From JADHUC01 sp964617665 (GTDB lineage: Bacteria > Planctomycetota > Planctomycetia > Pirellulales > Pirellulaceae): 49,135 nt of DNA. The notes beneath the pieces are model-generated. The model was given only the letters and a program-made list of their open reading frames with translations, was not told where the DNA came from and did no database searches. The stretch spans positions 1 through 49,135 of the forward strand of contig CAZUAH010000034.1 of NCBI GenBank assembly GCA_964617665.1, read 5' to 3'. Both the position numbers and the translations under genes were made by a program. Positions within the stretch are counted from its first letter, which is position 1. Each line of letters starts with the position of its first letter. Positions 18,582 through 27,124 of this stretch are shown one piece after another.

Positions 18582-18609
18582 GCGGCGCGGTGCTGAGGCC
18601 GGCGCCGTC
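18582..18609. terminator. GC-rich hairpin between convergent genes
   Basis: GGCGGCGC (18582-18589) pairs with GCGCCGTC (18602-18609) over 8 positions with one G-U. It lies in the 49-base gap between the convergent SGNH hydrolase and heparinase-like genes and could stop transcription from both sides. There is no T-run. Confidence 0.4.
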
Positions 18610-18615
18610 TGCAGG

Positions 18616-21132
18616 TTATCGGGCTGCCGTTGGCAACTCATCTTGACACTGCCGCACGATTCCTCCTTCGTCTTCAGCCAAGAAGGATGTGCCGCGCGGA
18701 AGATCATATTGCTTTGCGCCAACCGTAGCACTCGTCCTGTCGACCGTGAGAAGGACTCTCCCGTCCGTGCGTTCGATAGTCAGCGACGCGGGCCGCGTAG
18801 CCGTCATCTCCGCTTGAATTCGCCAGCCGTCAATGCGTAACCAGCCATCGCCCTCGGCCGTGACTTGATCGAACGGAGTTGTCTCGTCAGAGCACCGGAT
18901 CTGCATAATGGCAAGCACTCGCAGTTTACTGACTCGGGCTGCGGGTCCTGCAGTGGCGTGCCATTGATTCGGATAATCTATCGTCTTGCCGCCGCTCTTT
19001 CTATTCCGCCAGTTCACGGCCGGTGGGTCGAAACGAGTGTCGACCGTCGTGAGCATTGGCGAAGAGCCAAACAGGTCGACTCGCGCGCCGGCCGTACCTG
19101 AAGAGACCGACAGCCGGTTGCCATCAGTAGTCAGTTTGTGGTCGCTGTGCAATAGCCAACTCCAATCGGCCGCATGATCTGCCTTCAGTTCGTCATAGAT
19201 GACGATGATCGAGGGCCGCAATAGAACAAGATGACGACGGAAACGAGTGAGCCCCGCATCGCCATAGGCTGCGGATGCGTCGCCCAAGCAGTAGCTGATC
19301 TGGCGTCCGTGCAAGAATCGAGCAATCCAGCCGTAGCCTTGGGGACCGCGGACCTGCCCTCGATTGTCAATCAATACCGAGTTGTGTCCACGTGTGTGCG
19401 TGTACCAGCCTTTGAAGTGATCGTCCCCATAGGCAATGTAGTAGCCCGAGTTGGCGAACAATCGCTTGCCGCCGAAGTTGATATTGAGGCTGTTTTGGTC
19501 GCTATGCATATGATTGTAGGAGCCGTACGGGCTGGAACGAAAACCAATCATCAGGTCGCCCGTCGAGTTGGCGAGGTCGGCGTGCATGGACACGACGCCG
19601 ATGTCACGGAACGCTCGGGCCTGCGGCAGATCGGCCGGTGACTTTGGCTCTGGCAGGGACGCCGTTGATGCAGACGTGGATGCGTATTGCCTACCCAACA
19701 CTTGCGTTGCGTACCAGAGAGCGTGCGGATCGTGAAACTTCTCGCCAAGCTTTCCGACAAACGTGCCGCGGCTGGTTGATGGTGGCGACCCGCGCTCGCC
19801 TCCGTCACCGAAACCGTCGGAAGCCGAACCGGGCGGCCAGCAGTAAATTTGGAAGTACGGCGCGTTGCGGTACCACGGGTGAGCGAAGAAATCCACGTTG
19901 GCCAGCCGTCCGAACATCGACGGCATCTCCAAGAGTGTGTGAAAATTCGTGCCGAAGTAGTTGGTGCCGTTAGCCCAGCCACCATCGTCGCCGCCCAGCA
20001 ACGGAACGCGAGCGATCCACAGTTCATACACATAGCTGAGCCACGTTTCTGCTTCGGGCACTTCACCCAACAACGCGATGGCCACATCAGTGCCCTGCAT
20101 GAGGATATGTTGCCAGATGTGGGCGCTGAACACGCGTGATTCCAAGTCATTCATGCAGCGGTCGAAGAATCGCCCGGCCCTTGCCTGCATAGACGCGCGC
20201 ATGGCCGAGCGTTCTTGTTCCGTGAGCAACTCGTAGCACGTGTCGTAGACCAGCGCCATCGCTTCCATGCATGACCCATCGGCGAAGTCGCTTACACGGC
20301 GAGCCGTGGCGCCATCAGGATCCAGGGATGCAACGAACAGCCCGCGTTTTACCGCTTCGCGGCCATAGCGCTCGTTGCCGGTGAGCAAATATGCGCGTGT
20401 CAACTCTCTGATCGGCCCCAAGGTCTTTGCTGCGAAACCCTTACTGGCCCACTTGGCGAAGTTCTTGGTTTCATACGAATTGCGTCCTTCTTCGCTCGGC
20501 TTCGCATCCGATTCGTTCGGCAGAGCGCGGCCAACGTACCGATCGGCGGCTTTGAGGATACGGGTCAGTTCGTCCGTGCCCTTCATTCGCTCTCGCAGTT
20601 CGCCCAGTTTGCTTGCGTTGGCCAAGATTCGGGGATGAGCCTTCGGACATGCGGCAATGATGTCCTCGGCCGGCGGTGTCACAAACAAGCGCGCGGAATT
20701 CTCGACACGAAAAGTGAACGCGGGGGACCATTTTGGTTTGCCTTCGCCCCTGCGGATCGTGCCATATTGCCAATACCACGATCCAGTTGCCAATTTCGCG
20801 TGGGCGTTGAACATGGCCCACGGCAATGCCTTGGCAGAAATCGTTGCGTCCGGCGGGAACTCCTCGTCTTGCGACAGACGCACCGCGTAGCACACGTCTC
20901 GGCCGGACTGAATTGGCCACAGCAGCGGCGGCGGATTGACAGACACGGAGAATCCTCCGGCCGGGCTGGCCACCTCGCGTGTTGCAGGATGGATGGCCGC
21001 AGGCCGAGCTGACTGGACGTCAGACGAAAACACGCTGGCCGGCGATCCAAACGCCGCCCAACTTGTCATGCCAAGACAGCAGGCACAAAGAACTGCTCCG
21101 ATGTTGACGGAATTGTCTACTGTATATCTCAC
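18616..21132 (-). CDS. Secreted heparinase II/III-like polysaccharide lyase
   Basis: The 838-residue protein starts with a signal-like segment (VRYTVDNSVNIGAVLCACCL). A DUF4962-type N-terminal beta domain (about 35-170) is followed by an alpha/alpha-toroid (PRILANASKLGELRERM onward) and a C-terminal heparinase II/III beta-sandwich with SYNHMHSDQNSLNI and THTRGHNSVLID, which carry the His residues expected of this lyase fold. The family cleaves uronic-acid-containing polysaccharides such as alginate or heparin-like glycans. I set the start at GTG 21132, because AGGAGG (21143-21148) lies 10 bases upstream; the longer frame to 21309 reads through a palindromic repeat and is rejected. It is convergent with the SGNH esterase gene. 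Confidence 0.85.
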   Translation of the reverse strand: MRYTVDNSVNIGAVLCACCLGMTSWAAFGSPASVFSSDVQSARPAAIHPATREVASPAGGFSVSVNPPPLLWPIQSGRDVCYAVRLSQDEEFPPDATISAKALPWAMFNAHAKLATGSWYWQYGTIRRGEGKPKWSPAFTFRVENSARLFVTPPAEDIIAACPKAHPRILANASKLGELRERMKGTDELTRILKAADRYVGRALPNESDAKPSEEGRNSYETKNFAKWASKGFAAKTLGPIRELTRAYLLTGNERYGREAVKRGLFVASLDPDGATARRVSDFADGSCMEAMALVYDTCYELLTEQERSAMRASMQARAGRFFDRCMNDLESRVFSAHIWQHILMQGTDVAIALLGEVPEAETWLSYVYELWIARVPLLGGDDGGWANGTNYFGTNFHTLLEMPSMFGRLANVDFFAHPWYRNAPYFQIYCWPPGSASDGFGDGGERGSPPSTSRGTFVGKLGEKFHDPHALWYATQVLGRQYASTSASTASLPEPKSPADLPQARAFRDIGVVSMHADLANSTGDLMIGFRSSPYGSYNHMHSDQNSLNINFGGKRLFANSGYYIAYGDDHFKGWYTHTRGHNSVLIDNRGQVRGPQGYGWIARFLHGRQISYCLGDASAAYGDAGLTRFRRHLVLLRPSIIVIYDELKADHAADWSWLLHSDHKLTTDGNRLSVSSGTAGARVDLFGSSPMLTTVDTRFDPPAVNWRNRKSGGKTIDYPNQWHATAGPAARVSKLRVLAIMQIRCSDETTPFDQVTAEGDGWLRIDGWRIQAEMTATRPASLTIERTDGRVLLTVDRTSATVGAKQYDLPRGTSFLAEDEGGIVRQCQDELPTAAR

Positions 21133-21142
21133 TGTGGTCACG

Positions 21143-21148
21143 CCTCCT
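21143..21148 (-). promoter_or_regulatory. Shine-Dalgarno AGGAGG that sets a GTG start
   Basis: On the minus strand AGGAGG precedes GTG 21132 by 10 bases. It decides the heparinase-like start and excludes the 59-residue upstream extension. Confidence 0.7.
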
Positions 21149-21199
21149 GATAGATGCCAACACGCTTTCCGCGGAAGACCAAAGAAAGCTGCTCTAAGC

Positions 21200-21271
21200 C
21201 GGGAGGGCGAGGCTCCTGCCGAGCCGTACGTTAGTGCTAGAATTCGGCTCAGCAGGAGCTTCGCCCTCCCG
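21200..21271. repeat. 27-bp-arm palindromic repeat (GGGAGGGCGAGGCTCCTGC type)
   Basis: Arm 21200-21226 and arm 21245-21271 are inverted copies matching at 25 of 27 positions, separated by an 18-base loop. One mismatch is a G-U in one transcript strand and the other a G-U in the opposite strand. The sequence lies in the 259-base gap between the divergent heparinase-like and YggS genes, so it is not simply a terminator. When translated it gives the GSAGASPSR peptide, which I recall as a frequent artefact in planctomycete annotations; this suggests a dispersed family. Confidence 0.8.
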
Positions 21272-21391
21272 AAAATCAGTTCGAAAGGCCTTCGAACACT
21301 CGCCCACATTTAACGGCTGAGCCGGGTGGTGTCAAATCCACACGCGGATTACAACGGATAGCTGATAGGAGATGTCCCTAGCGAGTGAAGT

Positions 21392-22093
21392 ATGAGCGTG
21401 ATTGCAGAACGCATTGCTGACAACGTGGCTCGCATTCGCGAGTCGATCGCCGATGCCGCCCAACGGAGCGGGCGACGGCCGGACGACGTATCATTGATCG
21501 CGGTGACCAAATACGTGGGCGTGGGGGAAATCGACGCCTTGATCGCGGCCGGCTGTACAGAGTTTGGGGAAAGCCGTCCTCAGCAATTCTGGGCCAAGGC
21601 CGACGAGTTGCAGGATCGGCCGATTCACTGGCATATGATCGGCCATTTGCAGCGCAACAAAGCACGACGCACACTGCCCTATGTGACGTGGTTGCACGCC
21701 GGAGACAGTCTGCGCCTGCTGGAGGCTGTTGACCGGCTGTCGCAGGAGGCGAGGCGAGTCACGGATGTTCTGGTAGAGGTGAACGTGTCCGGTGATACGA
21801 CCAAACACGGATTTGCACCCGACGAAGTGGAACCGCTTCTGCCGAAGCTCGCAGAACTAAGCGGCCTACGAATTCGCGGCTTGATGGCCATGGCCAGTTG
21901 GGGCGGCAGCCTGGATGAAGCTCGGCAAGATTTCATCCGTCTGCGGAATCTGCGAGACAGACTCGCGGCGGCGTGTCCCCCCGAGATCTCGCTGGCCGAA
22001 CTGTCAATGGGGATGAGCGGCGATTTCGAGGTGGCCATCGAAGAAGGCGCCACCATGGTGCGAGTTGGCTCGGCCCTGTATGAAGGTATCTGA
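21392..22093 (+). CDS. yggS: YggS/PROSC-family PLP homeostasis protein
   Basis: This 233-residue cytoplasmic protein is a full-length YggS. The pyridoxal-phosphate lysine lies in LIAVTKYVG near residue 39; FGESRPQQFWAK and HWHMIGHLQRNK are the conserved family blocks, and LSMGMSGDFEVAIEEGATMVRVGSALYEG closes the barrel with the phosphate-binding loop. It buffers and delivers PLP. No strong SD is seen before ATG 21392. The DUF167 gene starts 2 bases after its stop, an arrangement common in bacteria. Confidence 0.95.
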   Translation: MSVIAERIADNVARIRESIADAAQRSGRRPDDVSLIAVTKYVGVGEIDALIAAGCTEFGESRPQQFWAKADELQDRPIHWHMIGHLQRNKARRTLPYVTWLHAGDSLRLLEAVDRLSQEARRVTDVLVEVNVSGDTTKHGFAPDEVEPLLPKLAELSGLRIRGLMAMASWGGSLDEARQDFIRLRNLRDRLAAACPPEISLAELSMGMSGDFEVAIEEGATMVRVGSALYEGI

Positions 22094-22095
22094 CG

Positions 22096-22401
22096 TTGAT
22101 CGAACTGGACGTGACCGATGAAGGTGTCATTCTTCCGGTCAAAGCCCAACCAGGATCCAGAAAATCGGGCATTCGAGGCATGCACGATGGTGCTCTGAGA
22201 GTGGCTGTCACGCAAGTAGCAGAAAAAGGCAAGGCCAACAAAGCGATAGTGGGCGTACTTGGCAAAGCGTTTGGCCTGCGGAAGTCACAGATCGAACTGA
22301 TCTCCGGCCCGACATCAGCGCGCAAGCGGTTCCTCATTCGCGATGTCTCAGAAGAACAACTCCGCCCGCTAATCGAGGCGGCGTTGGGCCAGAGCGAATG
22401 A
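22096..22401 (+). CDS. DUF167/YggU family protein
   Basis: This 101-residue protein has the family signature VKAQPGSRKSGIRG and the segment EKGKANKAIVGVLGKAFGL that forms the conserved basic surface. The start is most likely TTG 22096, directly after the YggS stop; a GTG at 22111 is possible. The family's molecular role is unknown. The gene is coupled to yggS. Confidence 0.9.
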   Translation: MIELDVTDEGVILPVKAQPGSRKSGIRGMHDGALRVAVTQVAEKGKANKAIVGVLGKAFGLRKSQIELISGPTSARKRFLIRDVSEEQLRPLIEAALGQSE

Positions 22402-22420
22402 GCACTCGGGGCAATTTCCC

Positions 22421-24418
22421 CTACGCGCTCTGGCGGATTTGAATCTGATGCAACCGGCTGTACAGGTCACAGCGCTGCGTCAAATCGGCGTGCGTTCCGA
22501 TATCGACGATGCGTCCCGCTTCCATCACAAGAATGCGATCGGCCAGCTGCAGTGTCGATAGCCGATGCGTGATGATAATCGCCGTGCGGTCACGGACGAA
22601 TGTCTCCAATGCTCTATGGATCAGTTGTTCGCTTTCGATGTCTATCTGGCTGGTTGCCTCGTCCAAGACCAGGATTTCCGGATCGCGCAGAATGGCTCGT
22701 GCCAGAGCGATCCGCTGACGCTGTCCGCCCGACAGGCGATTGCCGCCGGGGCCCACGATGGTCTCGTAACCGTCCTCCAGCTTCTTTTCGATGAAGCGAT
22801 GCGCATGCGCCTCTTTGGCGGCCGCGATTACATCCTCGCGTGAGGCGCCTGTCGAACCGTAGCGGATGTTGTTCAGCACGGTGTCGTCGAACAGCAACGT
22901 CTGTTGGGTCACGACACCGACAGTGCGTCGCAGTTCGCGCAAACGCACCTCGCGCAGGTCAACGTCGTCCAGGCGAACCGAGCCTTCGATCGGATCGTGG
23001 AATCGTGGCAGCAAGTCGGCCAATGTTGTTTTTCCACATCCGTTCGGCCCGACGATACAGAGGGTTTCTCCGAACTTCACGGTCAAGTCGATATCGTGAA
23101 GCACCGGCTGGTCTGGCGTGTAGTGGAAACAAACGTGGTCGAAGATCAGTTGGCGATGGGGTCGTGGTACGGGACGAGGTGCTGGCGGGTCAGTGATCTT
23201 GGGCTTGCGGTCCAGCAACGGGAAGATCCGGTCGGCGGCGGCAACACCGCCTTGGATTCCGTTGAAGACATCGGACAGTTTGCGGGCAGGATCAATAGAA
23301 CCGACCAGCGCCGCGTAGAAGCCAAACAATGCTTCGATGCTGAGCGGCCGATCACACATCTTGATCCCCAGGATGAACAGCTCCTTTTCCAATACGAGGA
23401 AAGTGCCGGCAATCAAGGCAACGAAGATCATTCCCATGCCCAGGATTTCGACGGCTGGTTTGCTGAGCGAATTGTACAGCACGATTCTCATCGCCTTGCG
23501 CAGGCATTCTCGAGAGACTCGACGAAAGCGACCGCGTTCGTACTGCTCCATGGTAAACGCTTTGACGGTCTGCATCCCGTTGAACGCTTCGGATAGGACG
23601 CCCATCAATTGGGTGTTCTCTTCCATTGCGCGTCGGTTGGCTCGCTTTATCGAGCCAGCCAGCGTGCGAATCAGAATCGCCGCAATGGGGGCTAGAATCA
23701 ATGAGAAAAGCAGTAGTCGCCAACAGATGAAAGCCGCCAAGCCCAAACAAGCCAGGGCTTTCAGAGGCTCCAGCAGCGCTTTTCCAAACAGACAATTCAA
23801 GCCTCTGGACAGAACGTTGATGTCCACATTGAACCGCGCCATCATCTCGCCGGTGCGTTGTTCGCCGAACTCGCTCAGATCCATGCGCAGCGCGTGGTGA
23901 TACAGTTCCTTGCGTAGGCCGAACCCAACGAGTTGGACTGAACGTTGGACCAACATGTTGTTCGAGAAGATGAATACGTTCTTGAGAAGCGTGGCCACCA
24001 TTAGCACGGCCACGATCGCCAGCATCGTCTGGAAAGGGGCAGTCGGGAGACAACCGTGGATGCCGGGCTGCAGCCAATGCAAGATGGCCAGCGCCTGTTG
24101 TTCAGCGTCAAGTCTATCCTCCGCGGAAGCGATCTCGAAATCTACCTTGGATTTGTCCCCGGCCGGCATTTCCTTTTTGGATGCTTGCAGCGATTCAATG
24201 TCTTGACGAAGTTTAGTGGACGTTCGTTCGCGTTTGGCGATGTCCTTGTCCACCCAGTCCTGCAAGGACTGGCCATGGATGCATACTTTGAGAATCGGAT
24301 ACAACGCGCTGATGTTCGCGCCCCATAGAATGGCCACGAGAATCGCGCTCGAAACGATGCCAACTAGAGTGCAGCGATAGCGAAGTGTGAGCTTCAGTGC
24401 TCGTCCGAAATTGTTCAT
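22421..24418 (-). CDS. MsbA-like ABC exporter (half-transporter)
   Basis: This 665-residue protein has an N-terminal six-helix ABC membrane domain and a C-terminal ATPase. Walker A GPNGCGKTT (about 459-467), signature LSGGQRQRIALARA (about 560), Walker B ILVLDEATS (about 580) and the switch IITHRLS are all intact. Between the first and second membrane helices is a long charged coiled-coil-like insertion (about residues 55-110, KRERTSTKLRQDIESLQASK). A homodimer would export a lipid or lipid-linked glycan. It lies at the downstream edge of the surface-glycan locus on the same strand, so flipping a lipid-linked precursor is a natural inference. Confidence 0.92.
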   Translation of the reverse strand: MNNFGRALKLTLRYRCTLVGIVSSAILVAILWGANISALYPILKVCIHGQSLQDWVDKDIAKRERTSTKLRQDIESLQASKKEMPAGDKSKVDFEIASAEDRLDAEQQALAILHWLQPGIHGCLPTAPFQTMLAIVAVLMVATLLKNVFIFSNNMLVQRSVQLVGFGLRKELYHHALRMDLSEFGEQRTGEMMARFNVDINVLSRGLNCLFGKALLEPLKALACLGLAAFICWRLLLFSLILAPIAAILIRTLAGSIKRANRRAMEENTQLMGVLSEAFNGMQTVKAFTMEQYERGRFRRVSRECLRKAMRIVLYNSLSKPAVEILGMGMIFVALIAGTFLVLEKELFILGIKMCDRPLSIEALFGFYAALVGSIDPARKLSDVFNGIQGGVAAADRIFPLLDRKPKITDPPAPRPVPRPHRQLIFDHVCFHYTPDQPVLHDIDLTVKFGETLCIVGPNGCGKTTLADLLPRFHDPIEGSVRLDDVDLREVRLRELRRTVGVVTQQTLLFDDTVLNNIRYGSTGASREDVIAAAKEAHAHRFIEKKLEDGYETIVGPGGNRLSGGQRQRIALARAILRDPEILVLDEATSQIDIESEQLIHRALETFVRDRTAIIITHRLSTLQLADRILVMEAGRIVDIGTHADLTQRCDLYSRLHQIQIRQSA

Positions 24419-24572
24419 CGACGATCCATGTCGTTGGGTGCTGAGAAGCCATACATCAGCAGCAAAATGCCGCTGAGCGTGCCGCGGTCGGCGTTGCGGG
24501 AATTCTAACTGCTTTCGTCAATTCGCGGCAATGGTGATCACGCTTGGTGTCTGGGCACATCTGAGAACCTTC

Positions 24573-24661
24573 GGTTGGGTGGCCGGGGCTGGACAGAGCG
24601 TTGGCGAGGGAAGCCCCGGGGTTTCGGGCTTCGCCCTCCAACCCCGGCCACCCCCAAAACC
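24573..24661. repeat. Palindromic repeat (GGGTGGCCGGGG type)
   Basis: GGGTGGCCGGGGCTGGA at 24577-24593 is inverted at 24639-24655 with one mismatch. An inner stem pairs a GGCGAGGGAAGCCC-like arm near 24603-24616 with GGGCTTCGCCCTCC at 24626-24639. The element lies in the 275-base gap between the ABC exporter start and the glycosyltransferase stop. It is unrelated in sequence to the 21200-21271 element, apart from the shared GGGCGA(A/G)GC core. Confidence 0.7.
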
Positions 24662-24693
24662 AAGGAATGCCAAAGCCCTAAGCAATATTTGAG

Positions 24694-25536
24694 TCATGCG
24701 GCCGATGGAAGATCTGCCTTGCTAGCAGACTCTTGGGGTGGTTCCGCCCGTTCCTTTTCCAGATCCGGCTGCGGGAGGGCGTGTTCCATTTCCCACAGCC
24801 TGCCTTGCTTGACAAATGTGTTGTAGAAGGCGGTCAGCATGCAGATCTGAAGACCAGCAAGACCGTCCACGAAACCAAGCTTCAGGATGTAGAGTTGGAA
24901 GAAACGTAACATGGGCCTGACGAGAAGGCCCGCGAAGCTGGCCCGCTTGCCGCGGTCCCATTTATCCATGGCGACCAGCTTGGTGTAGGACTGGTACTTC
25001 TGAAAATACTCGTCATACGTCCAGTAGCTGTAATGGTCGATTCTGTTGCGCAGCTTGCGTGTCCTGCTGCGCGGCACCATGTATTCCGGATGTACCCGGC
25101 ACTCGCGGTTGCGGCACACGTCACGCCGGATCAGGCGGATTGCATCGGTGTTCCATCGCGAGAAGGTGAGTGGGCGTCCCATGAAGTAGCATTTGAACCC
25201 GACCCAGTAGCCGTCGATCTTGCCCGGCGGGCTCTCCTTGATTTGCCGGACCTCCTCGGCCAGAGATTCCGGTACACGCTCGTCGGCGTCGACGATCATC
25301 ACCCACTCGTGCGTCGCGTGCGGAATAGCCCAATTCAGAAAATCGCCGTGATTCACATACTCGCGCTCGATGACGCGACAACCGTCCATCGAGCGCAGTA
25401 TATCCAGAGTGCCGTCTGTCGAGCCGGAATCCGCGACCAGTATCTCGTCAGCGATTCCCTGGATCGTTTCGATACATGGGCGGATGTTCTTTCGTTCGTT
25501 CTTACAGGGTATTAGTACGGTCAGTTTTTCGGCCAT
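24694..25536 (-). CDS. Glycosyltransferase family 2
   Basis: The 280-residue protein has the GT2 start TVLIPCKNERKNI, DSGSTDGT near residue 38 and the metal-binding VDADE at about 80-84. The middle has TFSRWNTDAIRLIRRD and the C-terminal half a hydrophobic stretch (LRFFQLYILKLGFVDGLAGLQ) as in WaaE/KdtX-like enzymes that glycosylate core oligosaccharide at the inner membrane. The ATG at 25536 follows GGAG at 7 bases. It is adjacent to the surface-carbohydrate protein, spaced 53 bases. Confidence 0.9.
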   Translation of the reverse strand: MAEKLTVLIPCKNERKNIRPCIETIQGIADEILVADSGSTDGTLDILRSMDGCRVIEREYVNHGDFLNWAIPHATHEWVMIVDADERVPESLAEEVRQIKESPPGKIDGYWVGFKCYFMGRPLTFSRWNTDAIRLIRRDVCRNRECRVHPEYMVPRSRTRKLRNRIDHYSYWTYDEYFQKYQSYTKLVAMDKWDRGKRASFAGLLVRPMLRFFQLYILKLGFVDGLAGLQICMLTAFYNTFVKQGRLWEMEHALPQPDLEKERAEPPQESASKADLPSAA

Positions 25537-25589
25537 CGAAGGGCTCCGAGATTATCCTCAAGAGAGAGTGCTGATCGTCAGACGTATGC

Positions 25590-26954
25590 TCAGGCCGCAT
25601 TTGGCTCTGCCGCGTCGTTGCAGTGACGTTGGCTATCCTTGCATCCATTCAGTATGTCATCCCACCGAGCTGTGCGCCGGTCGACTTCTTCCGTCGTGAA
25701 TTGATCGTCTTCATAGAGGTTTGACCGTGCGTTCTTCTTCCCTTTCACGTGTCGGCTCAACCACTGGTCGACCGATCTACCAGCCTTTCGCAGCGACTCG
25801 GCTGTTGCGCGCCATCGCGGCACGGGCGGCGGCGGCGGCGGTGCCGAACTGCTGTCGTGGCAGATCGACGCCAGCACGTCAGTTGTATTCGCGATCGGGT
25901 CGCCACAAGGGAGCAAATGCTCTTCGGCCCACATCGTCAGGGGGCCGGCAGCCGGCTGTTCATCCACGCTGTCCAGAAGCTCAAGGAATTGGCCTCTAGT
26001 CGTGATTTGTGGTGGCACATCGCACCAGTTGGTCCTGACGCTCTCGCAGAAGGGCACTGGCGCAAGCAAAGCGATGGGTTTCCTCGCTATCGCGGCTTCG
26101 ATCAACGAGGTACTGTACGACGATACGACCAAGTCGCTGGCTAGGATCCATTCGCGAATCGAGTGGTCTTTGATGAAGTGCAGGTTGCGCTTGGGCACGT
26201 CTCCCGCAACTTCCTCGTAAGCATGGACAAACGCGTCCCGTGCAGTCGCTGGTCGTGGGCGGATAATTACCTCAAACGTGCCAAGCGCCGCCGCGTCTCG
26301 ACACCACGGCATAATCTCTTGGAAGGAATCCCGGGAGAAGTCGCGGTATGCGTAAACCTCCGCTGGCTCCGCCCCTCGGCGGATCCGAAAACGTATCGCA
26401 CTCCGGCCCAAGAAAGCCGCCCCAAAGTTCTCTGGAAAGAACAGCCACGGCTTGTTGAGGTCGAGGCCATATCGCTGCGCGAATGCCTCACGCTTTCCGT
26501 CGAAATATGACCGGTAGGGCCTTCGATAGAGTTCAACGGGAGGACTGCCCACAATGGCCACGTTCTCGTGGCGTACACCGTGTTCGCAAAGGAAGTCTCG
26601 GAAGAAGTCGCCAGCGGCCAAATGCAGCACTTGATGGCGGGCCGCTTCGTCTTTTGGGCTCCTGAACTTCTTATTGCCCTCGGACAGCAGTTGTTCAAGC
26701 GCCAGATTCACGATCTTTGCGCCCGGGAAACGCCGCAACAATTCCCGGATGCCCGGATCGCGACGCGAAAAGAAATAGGGAACCGCGATCAGACGAGGGC
26801 GGTAGTCCCGCATACGTCCGTTCGTGCACTCCACGATCGAGGTCATGTGCACGTTCAACCCGTGGTGGCGCCGAGCGCGGCTTCTGACAGCACAGGCAAT
26901 ATCCAACTCGCGCGCCACGTGTTCAATACAGTACAGAACGTCTACACTCTGCAT
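25590..26954 (-). CDS. Surface-carbohydrate biosynthesis protein, GT-B-like (copy 1)
   Basis: This 454-residue cytoplasmic protein starts MQSVDVLYCIEHVARELD, like the 'surface carbohydrate biosynthesis protein' group seen beside neuB/neuC genes. It has VGSPPVELYRRP in the middle and SDLVVSSYSTSLIEAAIARKPIAL in the C-terminal half, a nucleotide-sugar-type binding motif shared with GT-B and CDP-glycerol transferases. A proline run (PPPPPPVP) precedes a basic C-terminal tail. I prefer ATG 26954 because AAGGTGG lies 5 bases upstream and the start matches the second copy at 32221-33783; a TTG at 27083 would add 43 residues. A glycosyltransferase role is inferred, not shown. Confidence 0.75.
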   Translation of the reverse strand: MQSVDVLYCIEHVARELDIACAVRSRARRHHGLNVHMTSIVECTNGRMRDYRPRLIAVPYFFSRRDPGIRELLRRFPGAKIVNLALEQLLSEGNKKFRSPKDEAARHQVLHLAAGDFFRDFLCEHGVRHENVAIVGSPPVELYRRPYRSYFDGKREAFAQRYGLDLNKPWLFFPENFGAAFLGRSAIRFRIRRGAEPAEVYAYRDFSRDSFQEIMPWCRDAAALGTFEVIIRPRPATARDAFVHAYEEVAGDVPKRNLHFIKDHSIREWILASDLVVSSYSTSLIEAAIARKPIALLAPVPFCESVRTNWCDVPPQITTRGQFLELLDSVDEQPAAGPLTMWAEEHLLPCGDPIANTTDVLASICHDSSSAPPPPPPVPRWRATAESLRKAGRSVDQWLSRHVKGKKNARSNLYEDDQFTTEEVDRRTARWDDILNGCKDSQRHCNDAAEPNAA

Positions 26955-27124
26955 GAGCCACCTTGGATTGAGATGCGTAGGCGGCGTATGATATCCAACC
27001 CCTGTCTCGGGGACAACGGTAATCTGGGAGAGCCAGAGCAGGCGGGTGTGGTTATCGGAAAACGAGCTTGCTAGCTTAAGCAACCATTCCCCGACGGCGT
27101 GTATTTCGTGAGCGGAGCCAGACG

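Noticed and set aside
21133..21309. N-terminal extension of the heparinase-like gene reading GSAGASPSR
   Set aside because: The extension is read through the palindromic repeat; a strong AGGAGG and a signal peptide support the GTG start at 21132.
26955..27083. TTG start at 27083 for the surface-carbohydrate gene
   Set aside because: The ATG at 26954 has AAGGTGG upstream and starts at the motif aligned with copy 2; the TTG start remains possible but less likely.
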